Source of the DNA: Methylotenera mobilis 13
GTDB taxonomy: Bacteria; Pseudomonadota; Gammaproteobacteria; Burkholderiales; Methylophilaceae
Assembly (NCBI RefSeq): GCF_000384255.1
Contig: NZ_KB913035.1
Span: forward strand, 1,848,808 to 1,912,807
Direction: 5' to 3'
Length of the DNA stretch: 64,000 nucleotides
Shown: positions 36,212 through 46,719 of the stretch, piece by piece
Layout: each line of letters begins with the position of its first letter
How positions within the stretch are numbered: the first letter of the stretch is position 1
Translations under genes and position numbers: made by a program
The notes under the pieces: model-generated
Told to the model about the DNA's origin: nothing
Databases searched by the model: none
What the model saw: the letters and a program-made list of their open reading frames with translations, nothing else

Positions 36212-37810
36212 ATGAATTTTAATTTCGATAAAAGTAGCAAAAAAAACGGACAAGTGATCGCAATTATCTTGGTCATCATTATCAGTATTGTATTAGGTGC
36301 GTTGATACTAAAGACCGAAAAGCCCAAGGCTATGACCGAAGAACATGAAGAGCACTCTGAAGGCGAGGCGCAGGCAGAGCATGATGAAGGCATGCCTGAG
36401 GAGTCATCAGGCTTAGATAAGAAGGCCATGGAAGCGCACGAAAAGCAGCATACAGCACAAGTACCGGAAGTTTTAAAAGGGCCACATGGCGGAAAGCTTT
36501 TCGTAAAGGATGACTATGGCGTAGAGATTGCAATCTTTGAAGAAGATACACCGCCGGAATTCAGGATATATACCTACTTAAATGAAAAGCCTTTGGAACC
36601 AACTTTATCAAAAGTCAGTGTGGAACTGACGCGTCTAGGCAGAAACCCAGAAAAATTCAATTTTGTTAAAGAAAACGATTATTTAAAAAGTAATGCGACG
36701 GTGATGGAGCCACATTCGTTTGATGTACACCTCAATGCCGTTTACAACAACAAAAGTTATACGTTTGCTTACAAACAGGTTGAAGGCAGAATTTCAATGT
36801 CCGATAAGCAGCTAACATTAAACGCCGTTGAAGTGCTGACCGCAGGTCCTGCAAAAATAAAAAGTACATTGAAACTACAAGGTGAGATCAAGCTGAATGC
36901 TGACAAGAGTGTGCAGATTGTGTCTAGAGTCGGAGGCATAGTAGAAAAGGTCAGCGTGAATGCTGGCGATAACGTACGTAAAGGTCAAGTTTTAGCGACA
37001 GTATCCAGTCAAGCGATTGCAGACGTACGTAGTGATTTATTGGCTGCTCAAAAAAGAGTTGGCCTTGCGCGCACCACTTACGAACGTGAAAAACAACTTT
37101 GGGAAGAGAAAATCTCAGCGCAGCAAGATTACTTGCAGGCGCAGCATGATTTACAAGAAGCGGAAATTAACTTAAATCGTATTCAACAAAAGCTGGGCGC
37201 CTTAGGTGCTGGTGCTAGTGGATCTGGGCAAGCTCGCTATGACATCCGCTCGCCAATTGACGGCATGGTGACATTAAAAAAAGTCAGTCAAGGTCAAGTG
37301 ATAAGCGAAATCGACAGTTTGTTTGAAGTATCTGACTTATCAACAGTTTGGGCGGAGATGACCATTTACGCCAAAGATATTAATACAGTGAAATCAGGTC
37401 AGCAAGTCACTGTTAAAGCGAGCGCTTTTGATGCGCATGCATTGGGCAGTATAGCTTACGTGAGTTCACTGGTTGGTGAGCAATCGCGGACTGCGATGGC
37501 GAGAGTGGTGCTCAATAATCCTGATAAAACTTGGTTGCCTGGTTTGCCCGTCAATATTGAACTCACTTCAAGTGAAGCGGATGTGCCATTGGCGGTATCA
37601 GTAGAAGGTATTCAATCGTTAAATGAAGAAACGGTTGTATTCGGTCGCTATGGCAACTATTTTGAGGCTAGACCTGTCACGCTGGGACGCAGAGATGAAA
37701 AATATGTGGAAGTGTTAGAGGGGCTAAATGCAGGGGAAAAATATGCAGCTGGGAACAGCTATTTGATTAAGGCTGACATTGGCAAAGCAGGAGCAAGTCA
37801 TGAGCATTAA
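36212..37810 (+). CDS. czcB: Periplasmic adaptor CzcB
   Basis: The 532-residue membrane fusion protein has an amino-terminal anchor (QVIAIILVIIISIVLGALIL) and a metal-binding acidic/His stretch (EEHEEHSEGEAQAEHDEGM). The extra domain typical of CzcB (GPHGGKLFVKDDYGVEIAIF) comes next, then a lipoyl domain (RVGGIVEKVSVNAGDNVRKGQVLATV), a helical hairpin and beta barrels. It links CzcA with CzcC and may load ions. It is followed 44 bp later by czcA. Confidence 0.93.
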   Translation: MNFNFDKSSKKNGQVIAIILVIIISIVLGALILKTEKPKAMTEEHEEHSEGEAQAEHDEGMPEESSGLDKKAMEAHEKQHTAQVPEVLKGPHGGKLFVKDDYGVEIAIFEEDTPPEFRIYTYLNEKPLEPTLSKVSVELTRLGRNPEKFNFVKENDYLKSNATVMEPHSFDVHLNAVYNNKSYTFAYKQVEGRISMSDKQLTLNAVEVLTAGPAKIKSTLKLQGEIKLNADKSVQIVSRVGGIVEKVSVNAGDNVRKGQVLATVSSQAIADVRSDLLAAQKRVGLARTTYEREKQLWEEKISAQQDYLQAQHDLQEAEINLNRIQQKLGALGAGASGSGQARYDIRSPIDGMVTLKKVSQGQVISEIDSLFEVSDLSTVWAEMTIYAKDINTVKSGQQVTVKASAFDAHALGSIAYVSSLVGEQSRTAMARVVLNNPDKTWLPGLPVNIELTSSEADVPLAVSVEGIQSLNEETVVFGRYGNYFEARPVTLGRRDEKYVEVLEGLNAGEKYAAGNSYLIKADIGKAGASHEH

Positions 37811-37854
37811 TGCATTGATTTTGAAATCTGCTGATAAACCAAAGGAGCTATCAA

Positions 37855-40800
37855 ATGTTTGAGAAGATTATTCGATTTGCAATTGAGCAACGATGGTTAA
37901 CATTAACCATGGTGCTAGCTATTGCCTTATTAGGCATGTTCAGCTATCAAAAACTCCCAATTGATGCTGTGCCAGATATTACTAATATTCAGGTTCAAAT
38001 CAACACCTCAGCGCCAGGCTATGCACCACTGGAGACTGAGCAACGGATCACATATCCGATTGAAACAGTCATGGCGGGCATCCCCAAGCTGGAGCAAACC
38101 AGATCCATTTCTCGCTATGGACTATCTCAGGTAACGGTTATTTTTGAGGAAGGGACGGATATTTTCTTTGCAAGGCAGTTGGTGAACGAGCGTATTCAGC
38201 AAGCTAAGGAAAAACTACCTGCAGGCATTCTTCCTGAGATGGGCCCTACCTCAACTGGTCTTGGTGAAATCTTCATGTGGACGGTTGAAGCGAAAGAAGG
38301 CGCACTTAAGCCCGACAAAACACCCTACACCCCAATGGATTTAAGAGAGGTGCAAGATTGGATTGTTAAGCCTCAGTTGCGAAATGTCTCAGGTGTGAAT
38401 GAAATTAACACGATTGGTGGCAATGTTAAGCAATATCAGGTCGCACCATCCGCAGAAAAACTGACGGCGAGAGGGTTGTCTATTGATGATTTAGTCACTG
38501 CGCTAGAAAACAATAATGCCAATATGGGGGCTGGCTTTATCGAAAAATCAGGTGAGCAGTATTTGATTCGTGTGCCCGGCCAAGTGAAAGATATGGTCGA
38601 CATCAGTAATATTGTGGTCAGTGCTAAAAATGGCGTACCTATCCGCGTTTCAGATGTAGCAGAAGTCATGATTGGGAGTGAGGCACGTAGCGGAGCTGCA
38701 ACTGAAAACAGCCAAGAAGTCGTGCTGGGCACAGTTTTTATGCTGATGGGTGAAAATAGCCGTACCGTATCTGCTGCGGTTGAAAAGAAACTGGCAGAAA
38801 TTAATAAATCATTGCCTCCTGGAATTGTTGCCAAAACGGTTTACGACAGAACTATCCTTATTGATAAGGCAATAAACACTGTTAAGAAAAACCTGCTTGA
38901 AGGCGCACTTTTAGTGATTGCCATCCTGTTTATTTTTCTAGGCAATATTCGCGCGGCCATTATCACGATGTTAGTCATTCCGCTATCCATGCTATTTACT
39001 TTCACTGGCATGGCCGCTGCAAAAGTAAGTGCGAACCTAATGAGTTTAGGCGCATTGGATTTCGGCATTATTATTGATGGTGCAGTTGTCATTGTAGAAA
39101 ACTGCATGCGCAGGCTTGCCCATGCACAATCTGTGATAGGCCGACCACTGACACGTTCAGAACGCTTTTCAGAAGTATTTGAGGCGGCTAAAGAAGCAAG
39201 AAAGCCGCTAATCTACGGTCAACTTATTATCATGGTCGTTTATCTCCCCATTTTTGCTTTAACTGGGGTAGAGGGAAAAATGTTTCACCCAATGGCTTTA
39301 ACCGTAGTGATAGCCTTGATAGGTGCCATGTTATTTTCTGTCACTTTTATTCCTGCTGCGGTTGCACTTTTTATCAATGGAAAAGTTGATGAAAAAGAGC
39401 AGTATTTAATTCGCTTAGCTAAGCGTGGATACCAGCCAATTTATAACAAAGTAATGGACAACGGTGCATTGGTGTTAACGCTTGCAATTGCTTCGGTGGT
39501 GCTTAGCGGCTTATTGACTACGCGCATGGGTAGCGAGTTTGTACCAAGTTTAAATGAGGGTGATATTGCCCTCCATGCTTTACGTATACCTGGAACCAGT
39601 CTGTCTCAAGCGATTGAGATGCAAAAAGAGCTTGAGCATACGGTTAAATCATTTCCACAAGTTGATAGGATTTTTGCCAAAATCGGTACAGCGGAAATTG
39701 CTTCTGACCCTATGCCACCCAATGTAGCCGATAACTACATTATGCTGAAACCAAAATCAGAATGGCCAGACCCCAACTTAAGCAAAAATGAGTTAACGGC
39801 GCAAATTCAAAAAGCCGTGAGTACAGTGCCCGGCAATAACTATGAGTTTACGCAACCTATTCAGATGCGTTTTAATGAGCTGATTTCAGGCGTGCGCAGT
39901 GATGTGGCGGTGAAAATCTTTGGCGATGACATGGAGATAATGAACAACAAAGCCAAAGAAATTTCTGAGGTATTATCAAAAATTCAAGGTGGTGAAGACA
40001 TCAAAGTTGAGCAAACCACAGGGTTGCCAATTCTCACAGTCAATATCGATCGCCAAAAAATAGCAAGACTTGGCGTTAATGTGTCTCAAGTGCAAGACGC
40101 TATTTCCACCGCGATGAATGGTAAAGAAACAGGGACAGTTTTTCAGGGGGATCGCAGATTTGATATTGTTGTAAGACTGCCAGACACGTTGAGAACGGAT
40201 ATGGATAGCTTTAAGCGCTTACCCATCAAAATAGCCAACGATAGCGGTATGCCTGTTTACTTGCAGCTCGGTGAAGTTGCTTCCATTGATATTGCTCCCG
40301 GCCCCAATCAGTTTAGTCGTGAAAATGGCAAGCGTAACGTAGTTGTTACTGCTAACGTAAGAGACCGAGATATTGGCTCGTACGTTGCAGAGGCACAGCA
40401 ACGTATCCAAGAAGAAATAAAAATACCCGCTGGCTATTGGATTAATTGGGGTGGCACTTTTGAGCAACTGCAATCAGCCAGTCAACGCTTAAAGATAGTG
40501 GTGCCCATCTCTCTTCTGCTTGTTTTCATATTGCTTTACATGATGTTCAACAATTTGAAAGATGGATTGATTGTTTTTACTGGGATTCCATTTGCCTTAA
40601 CTGGCGGTATTCTCGCTTTATATTTACGTGACATACCGCTTTCAATATCGGCTGGGGTCGGATTTATTGCCCTATCTGGCGTTGCTGTTTTGAACGGCTT
40701 GGTTATGATTACTTTTATCAGAGGCTTAATTGCCGAAGGCAAACCACTGGATGTAGCAATTCAAGAGGGAAGTATGAATCGGTTACGCCCGATTTTAATC

Positions 40801-41010
40801 ACTGCACTCGTCGCCTCTCTTGGCTTTTTGCCCATGGCTATTGCAACTGGAACAGGAGCAGAGGTTCAACGACCGCTCGCTACAGTGGTTATTGGCGGTA
40901 TCCTGTCATCTACAATTCTGACATTACTGGTACTACCGTTGTTATATCGAATAGTTAATCAGTCTAAATCCAAATCCAGCACAACTAAAATAATCGGAGA
41001 AGGTTCATGA
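37855..41010 (+). CDS. czcA: RND heavy-metal efflux pump CzcA
   Basis: The 1051-residue protein has 12 membrane helices and two large periplasmic loops. The amino end IIRFAIEQRWLTLTMVLAIALLG is followed by VPDITNIQVQI, and helix IV carries the HME signature DFGIIIDGAVVIVENC with the proton-relay aspartates. This signature belongs to the divalent-cation group (Zn, Co, Cd) rather than Cu/Ag CusA. It uses the proton gradient to export metal through CzcBC. Its end overlaps czcD by 4 nt. Confidence 0.95.
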   Translation: MFEKIIRFAIEQRWLTLTMVLAIALLGMFSYQKLPIDAVPDITNIQVQINTSAPGYAPLETEQRITYPIETVMAGIPKLEQTRSISRYGLSQVTVIFEEGTDIFFARQLVNERIQQAKEKLPAGILPEMGPTSTGLGEIFMWTVEAKEGALKPDKTPYTPMDLREVQDWIVKPQLRNVSGVNEINTIGGNVKQYQVAPSAEKLTARGLSIDDLVTALENNNANMGAGFIEKSGEQYLIRVPGQVKDMVDISNIVVSAKNGVPIRVSDVAEVMIGSEARSGAATENSQEVVLGTVFMLMGENSRTVSAAVEKKLAEINKSLPPGIVAKTVYDRTILIDKAINTVKKNLLEGALLVIAILFIFLGNIRAAIITMLVIPLSMLFTFTGMAAAKVSANLMSLGALDFGIIIDGAVVIVENCMRRLAHAQSVIGRPLTRSERFSEVFEAAKEARKPLIYGQLIIMVVYLPIFALTGVEGKMFHPMALTVVIALIGAMLFSVTFIPAAVALFINGKVDEKEQYLIRLAKRGYQPIYNKVMDNGALVLTLAIASVVLSGLLTTRMGSEFVPSLNEGDIALHALRIPGTSLSQAIEMQKELEHTVKSFPQVDRIFAKIGTAEIASDPMPPNVADNYIMLKPKSEWPDPNLSKNELTAQIQKAVSTVPGNNYEFTQPIQMRFNELISGVRSDVAVKIFGDDMEIMNNKAKEISEVLSKIQGGEDIKVEQTTGLPILTVNIDRQKIARLGVNVSQVQDAISTAMNGKETGTVFQGDRRFDIVVRLPDTLRTDMDSFKRLPIKIANDSGMPVYLQLGEVASIDIAPGPNQFSRENGKRNVVVTANVRDRDIGSYVAEAQQRIQEEIKIPAGYWINWGGTFEQLQSASQRLKIVVPISLLLVFILLYMMFNNLKDGLIVFTGIPFALTGGILALYLRDIPLSISAGVGFIALSGVAVLNGLVMITFIRGLIAEGKPLDVAIQEGSMNRLRPILITALVASLGFLPMAIATGTGAEVQRPLATVVIGGILSSTILTLLVLPLLYRIVNQSKSKSSTTKIIGEGS

Positions 41011-41945
41011 GTGCTGAACATAACCACGCATTACCGAGTACTCAAAATGAGAAAGTGTTATGGGCAGCCTTTGCATTAACCACAACATTTCTCATTGCCG
41101 AGGCTATGGCAGGGGTTTTATTGAACAGCCTTGCACTGTTATCAGATGCAGCGCATATGTTTACAGATTCGGCGGCGCTAGGCATTGCCCTGGCTGCCGT
41201 CAGAATTGCAAAAAACCCTGCAGATCAATACAGGACGTACGGCTATCACCGCTTTGAAATATTAGCGGCTACCTTTAATGCGTTGCTGCTTTTTGGTGTT
41301 GCAATTTACATTCTGCATGAGGCATGGCAACGTTTTCAAAGCCCTGTTGCAGTGCAATCAGTCGGCATGATGGCGGTTGCAAGCTTGGGTCTCGTTATCA
41401 ACTTGATCAGTATCAGATTGCTCAGTGCTGGTAAGGACAGCAGCTTGAATCTTAAAGGAGCCTATCTAGAGGTGTGGAGTGATTTGGTAGGGTCTATCGG
41501 CGTTATTGTCGGTGGCATAGTCATCTATTTTACTGGTTGGGCTTGGGTGGACACCTTAGTTGCTGTTGGCATTGGCTTATGGGTCTTGCCGAGAACATGG
41601 ATATTACTTAAAGAAAGTTTGAATCTACTTTTGGAAGGCGTTCCACTTGGTATTGATATAGAGGAAGTGGAAAAAGAAATATTAAGTCAAAAAGGTGTTG
41701 TGAGCTTACATGACTTGCATTTATGGGCAATTACAAGCGGTAAAAATAGCCTCACAGCGCATATTCTGATGGATGGAACAGTCGAATCGACTACGCTTAT
41801 AAACGCTATTCAATCTAGCCTTTCTGATAAGTTTGCTATTACACACACCACATTGCAATGCGAAACTAAATTATGCGATCAGGCTGAAAAATGCGTATTC
41901 ATTGATGGGTCAAATACACTTCAGCAGCATTCCCACAATCACTAA
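41007..41945 (+). CDS. czcD: Cation diffusion facilitator CzcD
   Basis: The 312-residue CDF protein has six membrane helices: the first with LTTTFLIAEAMAGVLLNSLALLSDAAHMFTD (metal site residues Asp and His), and helix V with LEVWSDLVGSIGVIVGG (the second Asp site). A cytoplasmic domain ends HSHNH. It moves Zn(II)/Cd(II)/Co(II) to the periplasm in exchange for protons, where CzcCBA takes over. ATGA overlap with czcA indicates coupling. Confidence 0.94.
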   Translation: MSAEHNHALPSTQNEKVLWAAFALTTTFLIAEAMAGVLLNSLALLSDAAHMFTDSAALGIALAAVRIAKNPADQYRTYGYHRFEILAATFNALLLFGVAIYILHEAWQRFQSPVAVQSVGMMAVASLGLVINLISIRLLSAGKDSSLNLKGAYLEVWSDLVGSIGVIVGGIVIYFTGWAWVDTLVAVGIGLWVLPRTWILLKESLNLLLEGVPLGIDIEEVEKEILSQKGVVSLHDLHLWAITSGKNSLTAHILMDGTVESTTLINAIQSSLSDKFAITHTTLQCETKLCDQAEKCVFIDGSNTLQQHSHNH

Positions 41946-41976
41946 CCTAACTAATGATTAATTTAAAGGATATGAG

Positions 41977-42429
41977 ATGGACTGGAACGCAGAGTTTATT
42001 TTATCGGTTCGCATTATTTACGCCGCAATATTAGGCGGACTAATCGGATGGGAGCGAGAAAATCATAATCGCGATGCAGGTGTTCGCACCTATATGGCTG
42101 TAGCGGTTGGCGCATGTGCGTTTAGCATTATCTCTAATCATGTACCCGGAGAGACAACGCGCATAGCTTCACAAGTTGTCACAGGTATGGGCTTTATTGG
42201 TGCAGGTGTAATTTTACAGGTAAAAGGAAGAGTTCAAGGCTTAACTACTGCGGCAACATTATGGGCTACTGCTGCAGTTGGGATGGCAAGTGCATATGGC
42301 ATGTATTTACTTTCTGGACTTACAGCCTTATTAATCCTTGGTACGCTAGGTTTACATCACATACCAGGCTGGGCTCGGCTTGTCAAAAAACATCATGTTC
42401 GTTCCGAGGAAAGGGAGTCCAATGAGTAA
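41977..42429 (+). CDS. mgtC: MgtC/SapB family membrane protein
   Basis: The 150-residue protein shows the MgtC core: AAILGGLIGWERE (the conserved Gly-Trp-Glu-Arg), DAGVRTYMAVAVGACAFSII, then ASQVVTGMGFIGAGVILQ and LTTAATLWATAAVGMASAYG. Four to five helices are predicted. MgtC family members inhibit F-ATPase or adjust to low Mg2+ in Salmonella and Mycobacterium. The role here, within a Czc operon, is unknown. Its stop overlaps the gmhA start, suggesting one transcript. Confidence 0.9.
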   Translation: MDWNAEFILSVRIIYAAILGGLIGWERENHNRDAGVRTYMAVAVGACAFSIISNHVPGETTRIASQVVTGMGFIGAGVILQVKGRVQGLTTAATLWATAAVGMASAYGMYLLSGLTALLILGTLGLHHIPGWARLVKKHHVRSEERESNE

Positions 42430-43006
42430 TTTTATAGTGGATCATTTCAAAGATGTCGCCAAACTCATCACAGAGTCAGCAATTAGTTTACAGGTTCCTA
42501 TTTCTGAGGCGATAGCACTTTTCACCCTTTCGTTAAAGCATGGAAATAAAATACTCGCCTGTGGTAATGGTGGTTCTGCTGCTGATGCTCAGCATTTCAC
42601 ATCAGAACTCATGGGAAGGTTTGAGAAAGAGCGCGGACCTTTACCTGCAGTGGCACTAAATACTGACACCTCACTATTGACTGCAGTAGCCAACGACTAT
42701 CACTTTAAGCAGGTGTTTGCACGACAAGTTTATGGCCTCGGCCGTGCAGGTGATGTATTACTTGCTATTTCGACATCTGGCAATTCAAGCAATATTATTG
42801 CTGCCGTAGAAGCTGCCCATAAATTGGAAATTTCTGTTGTCATGCTTACTGGACGCGATGGTGGAATACTATCAAAAACCTTAAATCCGAATGATATTTT
42901 GATTAATGTTGCTCATTCACGTACTGCGTTTATTCAAGAAGTACATGCGATTGTCATTCATTGCTTGTGTGAGGGTGTTGACAATCATCTGATACAGCTC
43001 GATTAG
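42422..43006 (+). CDS. gmhA: Phosphoheptose isomerase-like SIS protein
   Basis: From ATG 42422, overlapping the mgtC end by 8 nt, the 194-residue SIS-domain protein has CGNGGSAADAQHFTSELMGRFEKERGPLPAVAL then ISTSGNSSNIIAAVEAAHKL, and ends IVHCLCEGVDN-like. This is GmhA (sedoheptulose-7-phosphate isomerase, LPS heptose pathway), with the close DiaA as alternative. The acidic and histidine active-site residues appear intact. It is likely a second copy carried by the island. Placement before an eptA-like gene hints at LPS remodelling. Confidence 0.85.
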   Translation: MSNFIVDHFKDVAKLITESAISLQVPISEAIALFTLSLKHGNKILACGNGGSAADAQHFTSELMGRFEKERGPLPAVALNTDTSLLTAVANDYHFKQVFARQVYGLGRAGDVLLAISTSGNSSNIIAAVEAAHKLEISVVMLTGRDGGILSKTLNPNDILINVAHSRTAFIQEVHAIVIHCLCEGVDNHLIQLD

Positions 43007-43014
43007 TCTGAGTA

Positions 43015-44637
43015 TTGATTGTCACTATGTTCTCCACTCCAAATATACGTCTAGTATTAATCGTCTCCGTATTCATCTTGGTTACTGGAAACTTCGCCCT
43101 ATTTCATCGACTAACTGAAATATACCCATTTGTTGAAAAATGGCCTTTCGTAATAGCACTCATGGGATTTTTTTCTTTTTCGACCATGCTATTTTTAATC
43201 TGGACTTGTTTTGGCAAATTCAGTAAATGGGTTCTCACAACTTTTCTAGTCACTTCTGCATTTGCTGCCTATTATATGGATCAGTTTGGTGTAGTGATTG
43301 ATCGAGACATGATCGCTAACATGATGGAAACCAATCCACAAGAATTTGCAGGGCTTGTTAGTATTAAGCTGGTTGTTCACGTACTATTAATCGGTATTAT
43401 TCCATCAATGCTTGTTTTTAAATTTGCTCCAATGTCCACTAGTTTTGGCAGTGGGTTAAAAGTTAGACTACGTTTAACGGCACTTTTAATAGTGCTATGT
43501 ATTCTCAGTATATCGCTCTTTACAGCAGACTTTGCCAGTTTTGTTCGAGAGCATAAAATCACTCGTATGTATGCTAACCCCTTAGGGTTTACCTACTCGC
43601 TAATCTCCTATGGTAAAACGCAATTTAAACGCCAACCTGTTTATGTTTTAAAGCATACGGCGGCGGATGCGAAGAAATTATTTCATATAGGTAATAAAAA
43701 ATTAATCATTTTAGTTGTTGGAGAAACTGCAAGATCAGATCGATTCTCGCTTAATGGCTACAATAAGGAAACAACCCCAGAACTTAAGAAGCTGAATGTG
43801 GTAAGTTTTAAAAACGTCACATCCTGTGGTACTGCAACGAAGATTTCACTGCCATGTATGTTTTCTAATTTAGGGCGTTCCAATTACGATGAGAATCAAG
43901 CCTTTCAACAAGAAAATGCATTGGATGTACTTTCTGAATATGGGGTAAAAGTGCTATGGAGAGAGAACAACTCAGACTCTAAAGGAGTTGCTACAAGGAT
44001 TCCTTACCAGTATTTTAAAAGTCCGACCTTGAATCCTGTTTGCGATGAGGAATGTAGAGATATTGGAATGTTAAGTGGACTAGATCAATATATTAAATCG
44101 CACGAAGGCAAAGACATTTTAATTGTGTTGCATCAGATGGGTAACCATGGCCCAGAATATTACAGACGTTACCCTGAAAATTTCAGGCGGTTTCAACCAA
44201 TGTGTATGACAGGTGAGTTAGGCGATTGCACGAAACAGGAAGTCGATAATGCCTATGACAATGCTATTTTATATACAGATTATTTTTTGGCAAATGTCAT
44301 CAAATTCCTTAAGCGGTATGATGAAACATATTCTACTGCCATGCTTTATGTTGCAGATCATGGGGAGTCGCTGGGGGAACGTGGCATTTACCTCCATGCA
44401 GCCCCTTATGTGATTGCGCCAAAAGTACAAACGCACATTCCTGTCATTATCTGGACTGGAAAATATTTTGATTATCAAATTGAAGACATTCAACCCTGGC
44501 AAGATTTTCCATTTAGTCATGATGATTTATTTTGCACGCTGCTTATCGCAAATGATATATATAGTAATAAAACGTGTGGTAGCAAAGAAACATGGTTTCT
44601 TAAGAATAAAAACTTGAAATTTAAAGATACGAAGTAA
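43015..44637 (+). CDS. eptA: Phosphoethanolamine transferase, EptA/MCR family
   Basis: The 540-residue protein has five amino-terminal membrane helices and a periplasmic sulfatase-like domain starting near residue 235 with ILVVGETARSDRFSLNGYN. The acceptor threonine is in CGTATKISLPCMFS, and metal residues lie in LHQMGNHGPEY and VADHGESLGERG. Paired cysteines such as CDEECRD are typical. It transfers phosphoethanolamine to lipid A or to heptose, lowering negative charge. It starts 8 bp after gmhA. Related genes give polymyxin resistance; activity of this one is untested. Confidence 0.9.
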   Translation: MIVTMFSTPNIRLVLIVSVFILVTGNFALFHRLTEIYPFVEKWPFVIALMGFFSFSTMLFLIWTCFGKFSKWVLTTFLVTSAFAAYYMDQFGVVIDRDMIANMMETNPQEFAGLVSIKLVVHVLLIGIIPSMLVFKFAPMSTSFGSGLKVRLRLTALLIVLCILSISLFTADFASFVREHKITRMYANPLGFTYSLISYGKTQFKRQPVYVLKHTAADAKKLFHIGNKKLIILVVGETARSDRFSLNGYNKETTPELKKLNVVSFKNVTSCGTATKISLPCMFSNLGRSNYDENQAFQQENALDVLSEYGVKVLWRENNSDSKGVATRIPYQYFKSPTLNPVCDEECRDIGMLSGLDQYIKSHEGKDILIVLHQMGNHGPEYYRRYPENFRRFQPMCMTGELGDCTKQEVDNAYDNAILYTDYFLANVIKFLKRYDETYSTAMLYVADHGESLGERGIYLHAAPYVIAPKVQTHIPVIIWTGKYFDYQIEDIQPWQDFPFSHDDLFCTLLIANDIYSNKTCGSKETWFLKNKNLKFKDTK

Positions 44638-45492
44638 TTTATGAAAAAATTCCACATCATTATTTTACTTTTAATGCTGACTGAGTATGTAAAAGCCAGT
44701 GAAGACAATACATTTTATGATCAGTTAAATGTTGGTGGGTTTTCTAGCGCTGCGATTACATTACATCGCGATGCAAAAGCCGAGGCTGCAATAAATGAAC
44801 TAAATCTTTTATTATCATGGAATAATCATAGTAGGCTAAGTTTTTTTAGTGAATTGGAAATCGAGAGGCCTTTAGCGTGGAACGATAATGAGCGCTATAG
44901 TCGCAAGGAAAGTAAACTTGATTTAGAGCGGCTCTATTTTGATTACAACTTATCAGAGGTAGTAAATTTTAGATTTGGTCGTTTCCTTACCCCGAATAGC
45001 CGTTGGAATTTATTCCGAGCACCTCCATTAATGTGGACAAATTCAAGACCGTTAGCAACTAGTCGATTATTTCCTATCGCCACTAATGGAATTACGCTAC
45101 ATGGTGCCTTGCCATTTAAAAATGTTGAACTTGAATATAAGTTATTTACAGAGTTGTTAGAGGATCAACAGCAGGATAATAATGAATTACAATTTGAACA
45201 TGTAAGAGGTGCTAGATTCAGTGTTAAAAGTGATTCAGATATTGGCATTTCTATACTGTCTTTTAGCGAACGAGATGCCTTTAATGGTCTTTCTGGCGCG
45301 AGTTATCGAATGTTAGGTTTAGATTTCGTTACCAATTTATATGAAACAGAAATAAGTGGAGAGGTTTTTCAGCGTTTTACTTCAAAAGGAAAAGAGGGAG
45401 GAAGCGGTGCTTATATCCAAACAGCTGTTCCTATTAAGGGTAATTGGTATTGGATTACAAGGCTAGAGTCGCTCAATCGTCCAAATGAAGGT

Positions 45493-46719
45493 GTGAGTTC
45501 AACCGGTCGATGCAACACACGTTTTGAATCTTTCTGCTGGGGTCTCGTAATTTAATGTTTTACGAGGTCTCTCATTTAGCTGTCTAGCCACTGCACTTAG
45601 TTTAGCTTGTGAGTGTACCGATAAGTCAGTGCCTTTTGGAAAGTACTGCCTTAACAAGCGGTTTGTATTTTCATTACTGCCACGCTGCCATGGGCTGTTT
45701 GGATCGCAAAAGTACACGTCAATATTCGTCTCCACTTTAAACCGACGATGATCTGCAAACTCCGTACCTCTATCCAGAGTTAATGATTTATATAACTCAT
45801 TTGGGAGTTTCTTTGCTTGCTTGATTAAAGCAGATACAACGCTTTCCGATTTTCGGTCTTTGATTTTAGCTAACATTACAAATCGTGAGTGACGCTCAAC
45901 CAATGTCACGATGTAGCTATTTTTAGACCCTGCTATCAAGTCGCCTTCCCAATGCCCTGGTATAGCTCGATCTTCAATGGTGGCTGGACGTTCACTAATC
46001 GAAACTGTATCTGTAATTTGTCCGAGTCCACTTCCTTTCAAACTCGAATGCTTGGATCGACGCATAATACGTCTTGTCCTAAGATATTGAATTAACTCCT
46101 TCTTCAATACGCCACGAGTCTGAACATACAAGCTACGATAGATGGTTTCATGTGACACTTGATTATGCTCTTCTGTAGGAAACTCTCTTTTCAACCAACC
46201 AGCAATTTGTTGCGGTGACCAGTTTGATTGTAGCTTACATGTGATGGTTTTTATTAAATCTTGATTGCCTGATAGTTTGCAAAGCTTTGGACGTTTAGCA
46301 CGATCCCAGGCAGCTTGATCAGCTTGTGTTGCGCGATATTGCTGATAACCATCATTTCGCTTTATTTCACGGCTGATGGTAGATGGAGAGCGTCCAAGCC
46401 GATGGGCAATCGATCGAAACGATTCTTGACTTGCAACACCTCTGGAAATTTCTTCACGCTCTGATAGCGATAATGCTAGATGTGAACGTAATCTTTGTGG
46501 TGGTCTAATCCCACCTGTCACAGATAATATACCCGATATTGAAGAATGATTCCTGTCAAATAAACGTGCTATATCTTGTAATGAGTCACCCTTTTTCCAC
46601 CGATCCCACATGATGGCCTTTTGCTCATCACTATAATAAATTCTTGGTCTCTGTTTCATTTTTCAACACCTCATTCTTTTGTATAAGAATAACGTGTTGC
46701 ATCGACCGGTTGAACTCAC
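45493..46719 (-). mobile_element. IS30-family insertion sequence with perfect end repeats
   Basis: Sequences 45493-45518 and 46694-46719 are exact inverted copies (26 bp), each containing CAACCGGTCGATGCAACAC or its complement. Because the outermost GTGAGTT/AACTCAC bases probably belong to a palindromic target in the interrupted gene, the element itself is about 45500-46712. IS30 elements prefer such palindromic targets. The single transposase gene fills the interior. Confidence 0.88.
45499..46659 (-). CDS. IS30-family transposase
   Basis: The 386-residue protein has two amino-terminal helix-turn-helix parts: QKAIMWDRWKKGDSLQDIARLF, then SFRSIAHRLGRSPSTISREIKR, the IS30 signature. The DDE core follows: GHWEGDLIAGSKN (Asp), SLTLDRGTEFADH (Asp) and PWQRGSNENTNRLLRQYFPKG (Glu). 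All three catalytic acids are present, so it may be active. Its last codons enter the terminal inverted repeat. Confidence 0.95.
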   Translation of the reverse strand: MKQRPRIYYSDEQKAIMWDRWKKGDSLQDIARLFDRNHSSISGILSVTGGIRPPQRLRSHLALSLSEREEISRGVASQESFRSIAHRLGRSPSTISREIKRNDGYQQYRATQADQAAWDRAKRPKLCKLSGNQDLIKTITCKLQSNWSPQQIAGWLKREFPTEEHNQVSHETIYRSLYVQTRGVLKKELIQYLRTRRIMRRSKHSSLKGSGLGQITDTVSISERPATIEDRAIPGHWEGDLIAGSKNSYIVTLVERHSRFVMLAKIKDRKSESVVSALIKQAKKLPNELYKSLTLDRGTEFADHRRFKVETNIDVYFCDPNSPWQRGSNENTNRLLRQYFPKGTDLSVHSQAKLSAVARQLNERPRKTLNYETPAERFKTCVASTG

